From Myxococcales bacterium (GTDB lineage: Bacteria; Myxococcota_A; UBA9160; UBA4427), in the NCBI GenBank assembly GCA_012959805.1, contig DUCN01000082.1:1-64000 (forward strand): 64,000 nt of DNA, in the 5' to 3' direction. The position numbers and the translations under genes were made by a program. Under the pieces are notes generated by a model, which made no database searches, was not told the DNA's origin, and saw nothing but the letters and a program-made list of their open reading frames with translations. Positions 29,138 to 38,184 of this stretch are shown in pieces. Within the stretch, counting starts at the first letter, position 1. Each line of letters begins with the position of its first letter.

Positions 29138-30046
29138 ATGAAAACTCCGACAATCGCGAAGCGACTGGGCCTCGGCAAGCGAGTCGTTCGGCGGAGTATG
29201 GGCCGGATGCGAGGAACGAAGCTCAAGAAGAAAGCGTTCAAGGGATATCAACCGACGGAGCACGATGTCTTCGTTGCGACCTTTGCGAAGAGTGGCACGA
29301 ACTGGATGATGCAGATCGCGCAACAGATTTCTCATCGCGGCGATGCGGAATTCGAGCATATTCATGCGGTCGTGCCCTGGCCCGATGCGTTTACCCCGGG
29401 GCCCATCGCGCTGCGAGACGCCGGTCCGATGGAAGACTCTCCGACCGGACTGCGGATCATCAAGACTCATCTTGAAACGGAGTTTGTGCCCTACGAGGAG
29501 AAGGCGACCTATCTCACTGTGCTGCGAGATCCGAAGGAGGTTCTGGTCTCGGCCTACTACTTCCTGGGTGGTATGCTCGGTGTGTTGAGCCATGTGACGA
29601 TCGATGACTGGTACGAGTTGGCTATTGCGCCTGGTGGGTTGATCGAGTCCTGGTGTATTCACGCCGCCAGTTTTTGGGATTGGCGCGACCGTCCGAATGT
29701 GCTCGTGCTGAACTTTCGCGAGGTGAAACGTGATCCGCGTCGTTCAATCGAGCGCGTGGCCGCCATCATGGGTGTGGAACTCACAGAGGCGCAGCAGAAT
29801 AAGCTGATCGAGCGAGCCAGCATCGACTACATGAATGCCCAGGAGTCGCAGTTCGCTCCCCCGCAAGCGCTCTTCGCCGACAAGTCCAAACCGACCTTGA
29901 TGATTCGCCGAGGAGCGAGCGGCGGGAGCGAGGAACTCCTCAGTCGGCGGCAGCAGGCAGGGATCGATCGTGTGTGTCAGGCAGAACTTCGCAAGATCGG
30001 CTCCGACATTCCGTATGCGGGGGAATTTGGGCTCTCCGACCGGTAG
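29138..30046 (+). CDS. Sulfotransferase domain protein
   Basis: 302 residues from ATG 29138. The PAPS-dependent sulfotransferase fold is clear: FVATFAKSGTNWMMQI is the 5'-phosphosulfate-binding loop, RIIKTHLE holds the catalytic-type His after strand 3, and TVLRDPKEVLVSAYYF is the 3'-phosphate-binding motif. A LMIRRGASGG segment near the C-terminus corresponds to the conserved RKGxxGDW region. It would transfer sulfate to a hydroxyl group on a small lipid, sterol or glycan. The N-terminal 30 residues are strongly basic. It is flanked by oxidative lipid genes (P450s). Confidence 0.92.
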   Translation: MKTPTIAKRLGLGKRVVRRSMGRMRGTKLKKKAFKGYQPTEHDVFVATFAKSGTNWMMQIAQQISHRGDAEFEHIHAVVPWPDAFTPGPIALRDAGPMEDSPTGLRIIKTHLETEFVPYEEKATYLTVLRDPKEVLVSAYYFLGGMLGVLSHVTIDDWYELAIAPGGLIESWCIHAASFWDWRDRPNVLVLNFREVKRDPRRSIERVAAIMGVELTEAQQNKLIERASIDYMNAQESQFAPPQALFADKSKPTLMIRRGASGGSEELLSRRQQAGIDRVCQAELRKIGSDIPYAGEFGLSDR

Positions 30047-30110
30047 CCGTTCGTGAAGCGTATGTGTCTCGGAAGCGACATGATCGTCGGCGCGCTCAGC
30101 GCGCTCGGAG

Positions 30111-31394
30111 CTACTGGGTTTTGGGTTTGCCCGGCGTGAAGGCACATGGCATGCGCTTGATACCGTTGATGAAATTGGATTGAAGGTGCGCCGGGGGGCC
30201 CGTGATTTCGAGATCTGGGAGTCGATGGAGGATGCGATCGAACATTACGCGAATCTCGCGACGTGCGAGATTCGCGCCGAGGCAAAAATGTGGGCCGGGG
30301 CCGCCAAATCCGACATGGTCGTTAGGCGAACGTGTCACATCAAATCGGTGGGGATCGGTGAAGACCTTCTCGTCTCGATTCGCAGAAGAATAGAAGAGCA
30401 CGACTTTATCGCCGGCCTTCATCTCTTGACCCCCGAGAGTGGTGTGCCGAGTGCAGGTCCGGCGCATATGGATCACGGGGCTCGCCCAGCGGATGATCTC
30501 CTCGACGGCCGTCGAGGCGGTCGCTTCGAAATCCGTGGCCCACTTGCGTCGTTCCTCGGGATAGTCCGTGAGCGCCTTCATGCCGTGACTGATCGCGTTG
30601 CGCGTGGTCTCATTCCCGGCCACGACGAGCAGCACGAAAAACGAGGCAAGTTCACTCCCCGTCATGGCTCCCTCGTCGAGATCCGCGTTGATCAGCGATG
30701 AGGTGAGATCATCGCCTGGTGATTTGCGGCGAAGCTCCGCCATTTCGTTCATGAGTGCGGCGAGTTCGCTGCCTGCACCGAGTGCGAGGGCGATGAGGCC
30801 AGCAGGGCCCTCGCCAAAGTCGGGATCACCGAGTCCGAGAATGATATTCGTTTTTTCGAAGACCATCTTACGCTGGCTCTCCGGGATTCCCATCATGTCG
30901 CAGATGATTCCGAGAGGAAGGGGGGCGGCAATGTCTGAGACGAAATCGCATTCGCCTCTCTCAATCACGTTGTCTATGATGTCGTCTGCTCGACGCGAGA
31001 CGTCCGCTTCGAGTTTGGCGAGCGCTCGAGGAGTAAAGCCGCGAGAGACAATGCGGCGCTGATGTCCATGTCTCGGATCATCCATGTTGATCATGCCGCC
31101 GAAGAACTCATTGAATTCCGGGGGCAGGTCGGCGATCGATGTGGCTCCTTTTCCAGAGCAATAGATCTCTGGCCGGCGGCTCGTCTCAAGAATGTCTGCG
31201 TGTCGGGTCAAGGCCCAATAGCCTGGACCCGGCGGGATAGGGACGTCTGGAATCTCGCGTTCGCGTACGAAGGGAATGGGATTCTCGGCCCGCAAAACGG
31301 CGAAAGCGCCTTCGCGTTCTTCGAGTGGCCGCGCCCAGAACATTGGATCCGATACGTCGATCTCGTCGACCTTCAGGGACTTCTGAATCTTCAT
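30111..31394 (-). CDS. Cytochrome P450, CYP125/CYP142-like
   Basis: 427 residues from ATG 31394 (AAGGAA six bases upstream); ATG 31400 is possible and the 5' extension to 31517 is not supported. The I-helix motif is VVAGNETTRN, the ExxR is EEIIRW, and the haem loop is FGGPGPHFCLGANLARREI with the axial Cys. INMDDPRHGHQRRIVSRGFTP marks the C-helix. The RRTC-T block, the FYSSANRDEKVF stretch and the SNFINGIKRMP tail resemble CYP125/142-type sterol or fatty-chain hydroxylases. The likely reaction is omega-hydroxylation of a steroid side chain or similar lipid. It is divergent from the moxR operon. Confidence 0.93.
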   Translation of the reverse strand: MKIQKSLKVDEIDVSDPMFWARPLEEREGAFAVLRAENPIPFVREREIPDVPIPPGPGYWALTRHADILETSRRPEIYCSGKGATSIADLPPEFNEFFGGMINMDDPRHGHQRRIVSRGFTPRALAKLEADVSRRADDIIDNVIERGECDFVSDIAAPLPLGIICDMMGIPESQRKMVFEKTNIILGLGDPDFGEGPAGLIALALGAGSELAALMNEMAELRRKSPGDDLTSSLINADLDEGAMTGSELASFFVLLVVAGNETTRNAISHGMKALTDYPEERRKWATDFEATASTAVEEIIRWASPVIHMRRTCTRHTTLGGQEMKAGDKVVLFYSSANRDEKVFTDPHRFDVTRSPNDHVGFGGPGPHFCLGANLARREIRVMFDRILHRLPDLEITGPPAHLQSNFINGIKRMPCAFTPGKPKTQ

Positions 31395-31637
31395 GAACAT
31401 TTCCTTTTGTTGAGCGCGCCCTAGAGCATAGGCGAGTTTGGCTCCGTCGCCGTCTGGAACCGGGCAGTTCGATTCCGCGAGAGCCAACTGCGCGTGGCTG
31501 GCCCACAGTGGAATCATGACTAGACTTCCTTCTCAGTCGACGATCGTGAAAATGGAGCCAACCCGAAGGAGTTTTACGGTGGCAGTAGAGCGCAGGTCCA
31601 CATCGCCATTCCCCCCCCAGTCCCGCTCGGAGGTGAT
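31395..31637. promoter_or_regulatory. Divergent intergenic region, P450 and moxR operon
   Basis: About 240 bp separate the start codons of the minus-strand P450 and the plus-strand moxR gene, so both promoters should lie here. No convincing hexamers or operator symmetry were found. GGAGGTGAT at 31629-31637 directly precedes the moxR ATG. Confidence 0.4.
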
Positions 31638-32624
31638 ATGAGAGCCCGTGAAATCATTCAGGGTCTCTCCGAACGCATGGGGCAGGCCATCATTGGTCAG
31701 GAGGTCGTGGTCGAGCGTTTGCTCATGGGGCTCCTCGCCAATGGGAATTTGTTGGTCGAGGGGTTGCCCGGGTTGGCGAAGACGCGCGCCATCAAGGAAC
31801 TCGCGAAGAATCTGGATGCAGAATTCAGCCGGATTCAGTTCACGCCGGATCTGTTGCCCTCCGACATCACCGGGACGGAGGTCTACTACCAGAGCGATGG
31901 GCGAGGGGAATTCCGATACGAACCGGGCCCCATTTTCGCGAACATCGTGCTCGCTGACGAGATCAACCGTGCGCCCGCCAAGGTGCAGGCGGCGCTGCTC
32001 GAGGCGATGGAGGAACGGCAAGTCACCGTCGCCGGGAAGACCCATTTAATGGCTCCGCTCTTCATGGTGATGGCTACACAGAATCCGGTCGAGCACGAGG
32101 GCACCTATCCACTGCCCGAAGCCCAGCTCGACCGATTCTTGATGCATGTCCAGATCGCCTATTCGAGCGTTGAGGACGAGGCACGCATCATCGAATTGGT
32201 GCGCGGAGAAGAGATGGCCGCACTTGGGGGTGCCTCATCTGCCACGAAGCCGGATGCACCGAGGATTTCGCAGGAAGCGATTTTCGAGGCGCGTCGAGAA
32301 ATCGGTGACGTTCACGTTTCAGATGCCATGTCGCGCTACATGGCAGACCTTGTCTATGCGACACGGACTCCAGAAAAATTTTCCGAAGAGCTCGATCGAT
32401 GGATTGACGTCGGTGGGAGTCCGCGAGCATCGATCGGTCTCGATCGATGCGGCCGTACGCACGCATGGCTGCGGGGCCGTGACTATCTCGATCCGGAAGA
32501 CGTGCGCGCCATCATCCACGATGTCATGCGGCATCGTTTGATGCTCTCTTATGAGGCGCATGGGGAAGGTGTGACGCCCGATCATGTGATCGATGCGATT
32601 GTCGAGCAAGTTGCCCTTCCATGA
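31638..32624 (+). CDS. MoxR family AAA+ ATPase
   Basis: 328 residues. GLPGLAKTRAIKEL near residue 44 is the Walker A with the MoxR-type GxxGxAKT. LADEINRAPAKVQAALLEAMEE is the Walker B and following helix, and MATQNPVEHEGTYPLPEAQLDRF contains sensor 1 and the conserved MoxR segment; each is given as a family landmark. MoxR ATPases act with VWA-domain partners in maturation or assembly of cofactors or envelope complexes. A strong GGAGGTGAT site precedes the ATG. It is the first gene of a seven-gene operon with DUF58, VWA, TPR and BatD-type members. Confidence 0.96.
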   Translation: MRAREIIQGLSERMGQAIIGQEVVVERLLMGLLANGNLLVEGLPGLAKTRAIKELAKNLDAEFSRIQFTPDLLPSDITGTEVYYQSDGRGEFRYEPGPIFANIVLADEINRAPAKVQAALLEAMEERQVTVAGKTHLMAPLFMVMATQNPVEHEGTYPLPEAQLDRFLMHVQIAYSSVEDEARIIELVRGEEMAALGGASSATKPDAPRISQEAIFEARREIGDVHVSDAMSRYMADLVYATRTPEKFSEELDRWIDVGGSPRASIGLDRCGRTHAWLRGRDYLDPEDVRAIIHDVMRHRLMLSYEAHGEGVTPDHVIDAIVEQVALP

Positions 32625-32631
32625 TCGGTCG

Positions 32632-33573
32632 ATGACCGACGATCCGCGAATCTATGTCACGCCCTCTCATTTGCGGGGCGTGCAAGCGCGAGCCCATGGC
32701 CTCAGCTTCCTTCCCCGATCTTCCGCCAATAGTGCGCTCAGCGGTCGTTATGCGACGCGCATGCGTGGTCGCGGTCTCGATTTCGAAGAGATGCGCAACT
32801 ATCTACCCGGTGATGACATCCGTTCGATCGATTGGAAAGCCACGGCCCGAACGCGCCAGCCGTATGTGCGGGTCTACACGGAAGAGAGGGATCGCCCGGC
32901 GCTGATCGTCGTGGATCAGCGGATGTCGATGTTCTTTGGTACTCGGTTGAACCTCAAGTCCGTGACCGCGGCGGAGGCCGCCGCCATGACGGCTTTTCAA
33001 GTCTTCGGAGCCGGGGACCGCGTCGGAGGCATCGTGTTCGATGACGAGCGGCAAATCGAGTTGGCGCCCCGAAAAAGTATGAAGACGGTGGATGCCTTTT
33101 TGAACTCGGTTTCCGAGTTCAATCGGGGCCTGCATGCGGATCGAAGAGTAGAGCCCGCCCCGGCCCGGTTGAACGAAATCTTGCATCGAGTCGCACGTCT
33201 CGCCCACCACGACCACCTCGTTGTCATCATCAGTGATTTCTCGGGCATCGACGAGACGACGCATCGACGGCTGAGTGGGCTGGCCGCGCATAACGATTTG
33301 ATCTTGATGCTTGTCTACGACCCTTCTGCCAAGGCGTTGGTCGGGGATCGTCGTATCGTGATTGGTGACGGGCAGCGGCAAGCCGAAGTGAATCTCGGAG
33401 CGCAGGAGACTCGGCAGGCACTTACCACGTTCTCTAGAGAGCGACTCGAGCGGATCCGACAGTGGCAGACTGAAATCAATCTGTCCGTGCTCTCGCTGAG
33501 TGCCGGGGCGGAGACTCTTGTGCAGATTCGTCAGCAGATGGGACGGTTGACGCCGCGTCGGAGGCTTCGGTGA
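32632..33573 (+). CDS. DUF58 domain protein
   Basis: 313 residues from ATG 32632, seven bases after the moxR stop. The DUF58 signature is RGRGLDFEEMRNYLPGDDIRSIDWKATART, with YVRVYTEERDRPALIVVDQRMSM following as a VWA-like fold with a partial MIDAS; cited as separate motifs. No membrane segment is seen, so the protein is cytoplasmic or peripheral. Its role in the Bat-type operon is presumably as a VWA adaptor for MoxR. It overlaps the next gene by four bases (GTGA). Confidence 0.94.
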   Translation: MTDDPRIYVTPSHLRGVQARAHGLSFLPRSSANSALSGRYATRMRGRGLDFEEMRNYLPGDDIRSIDWKATARTRQPYVRVYTEERDRPALIVVDQRMSMFFGTRLNLKSVTAAEAAAMTAFQVFGAGDRVGGIVFDDERQIELAPRKSMKTVDAFLNSVSEFNRGLHADRRVEPAPARLNEILHRVARLAHHDHLVVIISDFSGIDETTHRRLSGLAAHNDLILMLVYDPSAKALVGDRRIVIGDGQRQAEVNLGAQETRQALTTFSRERLERIRQWQTEINLSVLSLSAGAETLVQIRQQMGRLTPRRRLR

Positions 33574-34046
33574 AGCGATTCGAAGGGCAAGACCTACCCC
33601 AGTTGATGGAGTTGATGCACGACCTCGCACGTCCTGAGCCTGTTCCATGGGCCCCTGTGACCGTGGGCTGGTGGATTCTCTTTGCGTGGCTGTCATTGCT
33701 TGTGCTTTTGGCGATGGGCTTTGGGTATAAGCGCTGGCGTCGGAATCGTTATCGCCGTGAGGCATTGTCGGTCCTGGAGGGGATAGAGAAAAGTGAACGT
33801 GTACGTAGCGCCGGACCCGAGATCGCAATCGTTCTAAAGCGCACAGCACTCGTCGCATTTCCTCGCAACGAGGTTGCGTCACTGTACGGCAAGGACTGGG
33901 CCAAGTTCTTGTGCGTTTCGTGCGATTACGATCCGGCCGTTGAATATGTTGTGATGGATCTTGCTTCTGCAGCGTATCGGCGTGATCTCGATGGTCGGAC
34001 ACTCATCGCGGCAGCGAAACGTTGGGTCGAGATTCACCATGATTGA
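33570..34046 (+). CDS. DUF4381 domain membrane protein
   Basis: 158 residues from GTG 33570, overlapping the DUF58 stop. The N-terminus DLPQLMELMHDLARPEPVPWAP is the DUF4381 hallmark, immediately followed by one membrane helix (residues 30-52, VGWWILFAWLSLLVLLAMGFGY). The cytoplasmic part is basic then helical, with ALVAFPRNEVASLYGKDWAKFL, also conserved in the family. It probably anchors the MoxR/VWA complex to the inner membrane. It overlaps the following VWA gene by eight bases. Confidence 0.93.
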   Translation: MKRFEGQDLPQLMELMHDLARPEPVPWAPVTVGWWILFAWLSLLVLLAMGFGYKRWRRNRYRREALSVLEGIEKSERVRSAGPEIAIVLKRTALVAFPRNEVASLYGKDWAKFLCVSCDYDPAVEYVVMDLASAAYRRDLDGRTLIAAAKRWVEIHHD

Positions 34047-35028
34047 ACTCGCCCAGCCCTGGCTTTTACTTCTATGGCCGTTACCGGTGCTCAGTTGGTG
34101 GTTGCTGCCGCCCCATCGCCAGCGTGTCAATGCGCTCCGTGTTCCTTTCTTTCAAGAACTTGCTCATGCGGCGGGCGTCGAGGCGCATGCCGGGGCCGTC
34201 ATTCTGAGGCGCGGTGTCTTGCAGATGGTCCTTGCAAGCGTTGCGTGGTCAATGCTCGTCGTGGGCCTCGCGAAACCTGAATGGGTGGGTGAGCCAATCG
34301 TTCGTGTTGAATCGGCGCGCGATGTCATGCTCGCCATCGATCTATCGGGTTCCATGGATTTTCGCGACTTCCCGGATCAACAGGGCGAGCCGGTACGGCG
34401 CATGGACGCGGTACAGCGGGTCGTCGATCGCTTCGTTTCGGAGCGCAAGGACGATCGAATCGGTCTCATCGTTTTTGGCAATCGCCCCTACGTGCAGTTG
34501 CCGTTCTCTCGGGATCTCGAGACTGCGCGCGCCCTCGTCGCACTGATGGAGGTCGGTATGGCGGGGCCCCAGACCGCGCTTGGCGATGCAATTGGACTTG
34601 CTATTCGATCTTTTGAGTCAAGCCAAGTCGACCAGCGATTGCTGATTCTATTGACCGACGGCAGCGATACGGCGAGCACGATGACCCCTGTGAATGCTGC
34701 CGGCATAGCCGCTCTGGCTGGTGTTGAGATCCACACGATTGGCATCGGCGACTCGGAGGCCGTGGGCGAAGATCGCGTTGACTTTGAGGTGCTTCGCTCG
34801 GTTGCCCAACGTACGGGAGGTCGCTTCTTTGATGCGCAGGACGAGAATGCCCTTGCCGAGGTGTATCGTCGAATCGATCAGATGTCGCCGGCCGACGTGC
34901 GGACCGAGTCGTGGCGTCCGCGGGTATCGCTGGTGCATTGGCCGGCGGGAGCCATCGTCGTCCTGGCCGTGTGTGCATACGGAGCTCTCTTGCTAGGCGC
35001 GCGCAGTCGGGAAGCAGAGGTCGGATGA
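34039..35028 (+). CDS. VWA domain membrane protein (BatA-like)
   Basis: 329 residues from ATG 34039. Two hydrophobic segments (residues 5-25 and about 57-75) precede a von Willebrand A domain. Its MIDAS motif is DLSGSMDF (DxSxS), with the matching Thr in PQTALGDAIG and Asp in LLTDGSDTAST. A C-terminal helix (about residues 297-320) completes a BatA-like layout. The VWA domain faces the periplasm and binds a metal ion for protein contacts. ATGA overlap with the next VWA gene couples their translation. Confidence 0.94.
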   Translation: MIELAQPWLLLLWPLPVLSWWLLPPHRQRVNALRVPFFQELAHAAGVEAHAGAVILRRGVLQMVLASVAWSMLVVGLAKPEWVGEPIVRVESARDVMLAIDLSGSMDFRDFPDQQGEPVRRMDAVQRVVDRFVSERKDDRIGLIVFGNRPYVQLPFSRDLETARALVALMEVGMAGPQTALGDAIGLAIRSFESSQVDQRLLILLTDGSDTASTMTPVNAAGIAALAGVEIHTIGIGDSEAVGEDRVDFEVLRSVAQRTGGRFFDAQDENALAEVYRRIDQMSPADVRTESWRPRVSLVHWPAGAIVVLAVCAYGALLLGARSREAEVG

Positions 35029-36008
35029 CGCTCGAAGCCTTTCACTTCTTGCGGCCGCTTTGGCTTCTGGCCCTGGGCGTGGTCTTCTTGATCTGGTGGC
35101 TGGTCCGCCGGGGTGAATCAAAGACAGTGGCACGAAGTGCTTTCATTGCTCGTCATCTTCGCGATGCATTGACTGTCCAACGCTCGACCCGACTTCGCGT
35201 CAAACCCATCGATGGAATGGCGCTAGGCTTGATCGCAACGGTGATTGCCGCGGCTGGCCCGACCTGGTCCCGGCAGAGCAGCCCTTGGTTCTCCGAGACG
35301 GCGCCGTTGGTGATCGCGATCGAAGTGTCCGATTCGATGCGCAGCAACGATCTTGCGCCAAGTCGTCTGGATCGTGCCCGATTCAAAGTGCTCGACTTAT
35401 TGTCGAAGCGGACGGGATCGCGCACCGCGGTGATTGCTTATGCTGGGAGCGCGCATATCGTGATGCCCCTGGCTTCGGATATCGCGGCCATCAAACCTTT
35501 TCTCGAGAGTCTCGATCCCGGCATCATGCCCTCTCCCGGGGCCAACGCGAGTCGCGTCCTCGACCTGGCCGTCGAACTGTTGGGCGAGCATCCCACGATT
35601 GGAACGCTGCTTTTCGTGAACGATGGCTTTGATTCCGCCGAGATCGCGGCATTTGCGGAATTTTCGCGGCGTGATGACGTGCCCGCGTTGGTTGCGTTGA
35701 TCGTTGGCACCGACGAGGGTGGCGTGGCCTTCCGGCCAGACGGATCGCCGGTCCTCGGCGATACGGGAGAGCGACTCGACACCACGATTGAACCCGCGGT
35801 GCTTCGCCATATAGGAGGCGCCGCGGACATGCCGATCATTCGCGCGACTGCCGGGGATAGGGATCTTCGAACGCTCCTCTATGAGATCGAGTCAAACCTC
35901 CGGCAGTCAGATGATCCGGACGTCCGGTGGAGAGACGAAGGCGTGCGAGCACTTTGGCCAGCCGCTTTCTTGCTTCTGCTGTGGTTCCGCCGTGGATGGA
36001 CGATGTGA
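35025..36008 (+). CDS. VWA domain membrane protein (BatB-like)
   Basis: 327 residues from ATG 35025. N-terminal hydrophobic segments at about residues 10-25 and 60-75 are followed by a VWA domain. The MIDAS site is EVSDSMRSND, in which the first Asp of DxSxS is replaced by Glu. The distal DGFDS corresponds to the second metal ligand. A membrane helix closes the C-terminus. It is a partner of the preceding VWA protein; the replaced MIDAS residue may lower metal affinity. It overlaps the TPR gene by TGATG. Confidence 0.92.
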   Translation: MTLEAFHFLRPLWLLALGVVFLIWWLVRRGESKTVARSAFIARHLRDALTVQRSTRLRVKPIDGMALGLIATVIAAAGPTWSRQSSPWFSETAPLVIAIEVSDSMRSNDLAPSRLDRARFKVLDLLSKRTGSRTAVIAYAGSAHIVMPLASDIAAIKPFLESLDPGIMPSPGANASRVLDLAVELLGEHPTIGTLLFVNDGFDSAEIAAFAEFSRRDDVPALVALIVGTDEGGVAFRPDGSPVLGDTGERLDTTIEPAVLRHIGGAADMPIIRATAGDRDLRTLLYEIESNLRQSDDPDVRWRDEGVRALWPAAFLLLLWFRRGWTM

Positions 36009-36661
36009 TGGTGAAACGAAGCATCGCAACGGGACTGGCAAGCTTTGGTTGGGCCGCGCTAGTCGTCAGCGCAGTCTTTGTCCTAGCAATCGGTGTCCTC
36101 GCGATTCGGGAGGATTCCTTTGAGGTCCTCTGGTTGACTCCGGATCAGCAGGGTCGGCTTGCCTACGAAGCATTCGAGTTTAAGCGCGCGGCCCTCCACT
36201 TCGAAGACCCCGGTTGGAAAGGGATCGCCCAGTACGAAGCGGGATTGTACAAGGAGGCGGCCATCACATTTGGTCGGTTGCCTGACGCGGAAAGCTTCTT
36301 CAATCGTGGTAACGCCTTCCTCAAGGGCCACGCCTTCGCGAAGGCGATCACGGCCTATGAGCTGGCGGTGTCCGAAGCTCCAGGCTGGTCTTTGGCCGCC
36401 GAGAACCTCTTCCTTGCACGTTATGTATTGGCATTTATCGAAGAGGCAAGAGTGCAGGCGGATACCGGGGACGAGACCGAACTCGGGGCAGATGAAATCA
36501 TATTCGATAAAAATCTGGAGCGCGGCAAGGAAATTGTGATCACGAATGAGAGCACGATCGAGGCCGCATCGGCCGAAAAATGGATGCGCTCGGTCGACAC
36601 CGAAACCCGCGACTTCCTGCGTGGCCGATTTGCGCTCGAAGCCAGTCGCGAGATTTTGTGA
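36008..36661 (+). CDS. TPR-containing membrane protein (BatC-like)
   Basis: 217 residues. One membrane helix (residues 13-35) is followed by tetratricopeptide-like helices. LAYEAFEFKRAALHFED, AQYEAGLYKEAAITF, ESFFNRGNAFLKGHAFAKAITAYELAV and APGWSLAAENL are consecutive TPR-like blocks that resemble BatC, here listed separately. The tail is acidic and variable. In Bat operons the TPR protein is periplasmic and supports complex assembly. Overlaps both neighbours by one base (TGATG). Confidence 0.88.
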   Translation: MVKRSIATGLASFGWAALVVSAVFVLAIGVLAIREDSFEVLWLTPDQQGRLAYEAFEFKRAALHFEDPGWKGIAQYEAGLYKEAAITFGRLPDAESFFNRGNAFLKGHAFAKAITAYELAVSEAPGWSLAAENLFLARYVLAFIEEARVQADTGDETELGADEIIFDKNLERGKEIVITNESTIEAASAEKWMRSVDTETRDFLRGRFALEASREIL

Positions 36662-37965
36662 TGCGACTCGGGTTACTTCGACTTCTTCGCGGCGTGTTTG
36701 CCTCTGCCTACATGGTTGTCTCGAGTGGTCTCGTGTTCGCTGCGAGTGCCGTCGCTGGGGAAGCGCCGATCGTGAGAATGGAAATTCTTCCCGGGGTGGT
36801 GTCGGTCGGTGAGTCCGTCGAATTGCGCATCACCGTGCTCGCGCCGACCTGGTTTCCGAAGCCTCCGGTCTATCCCTCCTTCGAGCTGCCGAATGCCATG
36901 ACACGGCTGCCGGCGGACAGTTCCTACCCCATCAGTGAGCAAGTTGGGAGCGAAACCTGGTCTGGCATCGTTCGGAGTTACGAAATCATTCCGCTGATTG
37001 CCGCGACGTATCAGCTGGAAGACAAGGCCGTTACGGTGACCTGGACTGATCTCGACAGCCGAAGGCCTCAGGTGCGTGCGATTGATTTGCCGGACAGCGG
37101 GTTTCGTGCGGTCGTGCCGGCGGGCGCCGAGGCTCTCGATCCCTACCTGGCGGGTCGCAGACTGACGATCAAGCGAGAAATTGAAGGGGGGTCGGACGGC
37201 GAAACTCGTGAACATTCTGTCGGGGACGCCGTCGTCGTGCACTACACCGCCGAACTCGAGGGCATGGCCGCGATCTTTATTCCTCCCCTGTTTTCGAATC
37301 CGCGCGCCGGGGGAGCGGCGGTCTACGCGACGGAGGCGATCGTTGAAGAGCATGAGATCGCCCGCCGCATGGAGACGCTGACCTTCGTTCTGGAGAAGAG
37401 TGGCGAGTTCATTGTGCCGGGTGTCGAAGTCGAGTGGTGGAATACGAGGACGGATTCCATCGAGACGGCGTCGGTTCAGGAGTTGTCATTGCCCGTGAGA
37501 GGGGTGTCTCTTTCAATCATGAAGCCCGTCAACACGAGAATGAGTATGTTAGTCGGAATATCATTCGGGGGAATCGGGTTGGTCGTTCTGGCAGGGAGGC
37601 GTTGGTTGCCCTGGCTGCGGGCTCTCCATCAGATGAGAGTCAAGAGGCATCTTCACTCCGAAGCCCATGCCTTTAGTGAGTTGGTGAGTGCGCTTCGATT
37701 GGGAGAGGCTCGTGCGATCCATCGTGCGCTGCTCGCATGGCTGGCCCGACTTAAACCTGGACTCGATGTGCGTGAATTCGTTCTCTCCTATGGGGATAGC
37801 GGTTTGGGGCAGGGCGTCGAAAGCATGATTGCCACGGTCTATGCCGATTCGGGTGGGCGCTTCGACGCAGGCATGCTGGAAGCAGGGCTTCGGGCGGCTC
37901 GACAGAATCAATTGAGATGTCGAGTCGCGACGAGGGACTCCGATCTTCCGCCTCTGAATCGTTGA
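36661..37965 (+). CDS. BatD-like protein
   Basis: 434 residues. A signal peptide (residues 1-32, ending at AVAG) precedes beta-rich domains that resemble BatD, with GVVSVGESVELRITVLAP near residue 45 as the first strand set. YTAELEGMAAIFIPPLF and FVLEKSGEFIVPGVEVEWWN mark a later Ig-like repeat. A single membrane helix (about 295-315) is followed by a cytoplasmic helical tail. It is the last gene of the moxR operon, and no further gene follows on this strand before an IS3 scar. Confidence 0.85.
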   Translation: MRLGLLRLLRGVFASAYMVVSSGLVFAASAVAGEAPIVRMEILPGVVSVGESVELRITVLAPTWFPKPPVYPSFELPNAMTRLPADSSYPISEQVGSETWSGIVRSYEIIPLIAATYQLEDKAVTVTWTDLDSRRPQVRAIDLPDSGFRAVVPAGAEALDPYLAGRRLTIKREIEGGSDGETREHSVGDAVVVHYTAELEGMAAIFIPPLFSNPRAGGAAVYATEAIVEEHEIARRMETLTFVLEKSGEFIVPGVEVEWWNTRTDSIETASVQELSLPVRGVSLSIMKPVNTRMSMLVGISFGGIGLVVLAGRRWLPWLRALHQMRVKRHLHSEAHAFSELVSALRLGEARAIHRALLAWLARLKPGLDVREFVLSYGDSGLGQGVESMIATVYADSGGRFDAGMLEAGLRAARQNQLRCRVATRDSDLPPLNR

Positions 37966-38015
37966 GCCTGGCGATCGGAGGTGCAGGTATGGAATTGAGC
38001 CGATTTTGTAGACAC

Positions 38016-38140
38016 TCAGAGGGAGGTTTGTGACGCAGTTCCGAATGCCTCGGGACTGACGCCGCCGATGGGGCTGTGGGGCCGGGTTCGATTGTAGAAC
38101 AACTCGATGTAGTCGATGACATCTGACCTCGCGAGTGAGC
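38016..38140 (-). pseudogene. IS3-family OrfB transposase, C-terminal remnant (second copy)
   Basis: Minus-strand codons ending at TGA 38016-38018 read RSDVIDYIELFYNRTRPHS then PIGGVSPEAFG, the classic C-terminus of an IS3 OrfB. The rest of the element is absent. Bases 38036-38106 match 522-592 closely, so both are descendants of one IS3 type. It separates the moxR operon from the ChbG-like gene. Confidence 0.8.
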
Positions 38141-38184
38141 GTTGTGGGTCGACGTCGCGTGCTCGCCGAGCGCCCGCGCGTCGT

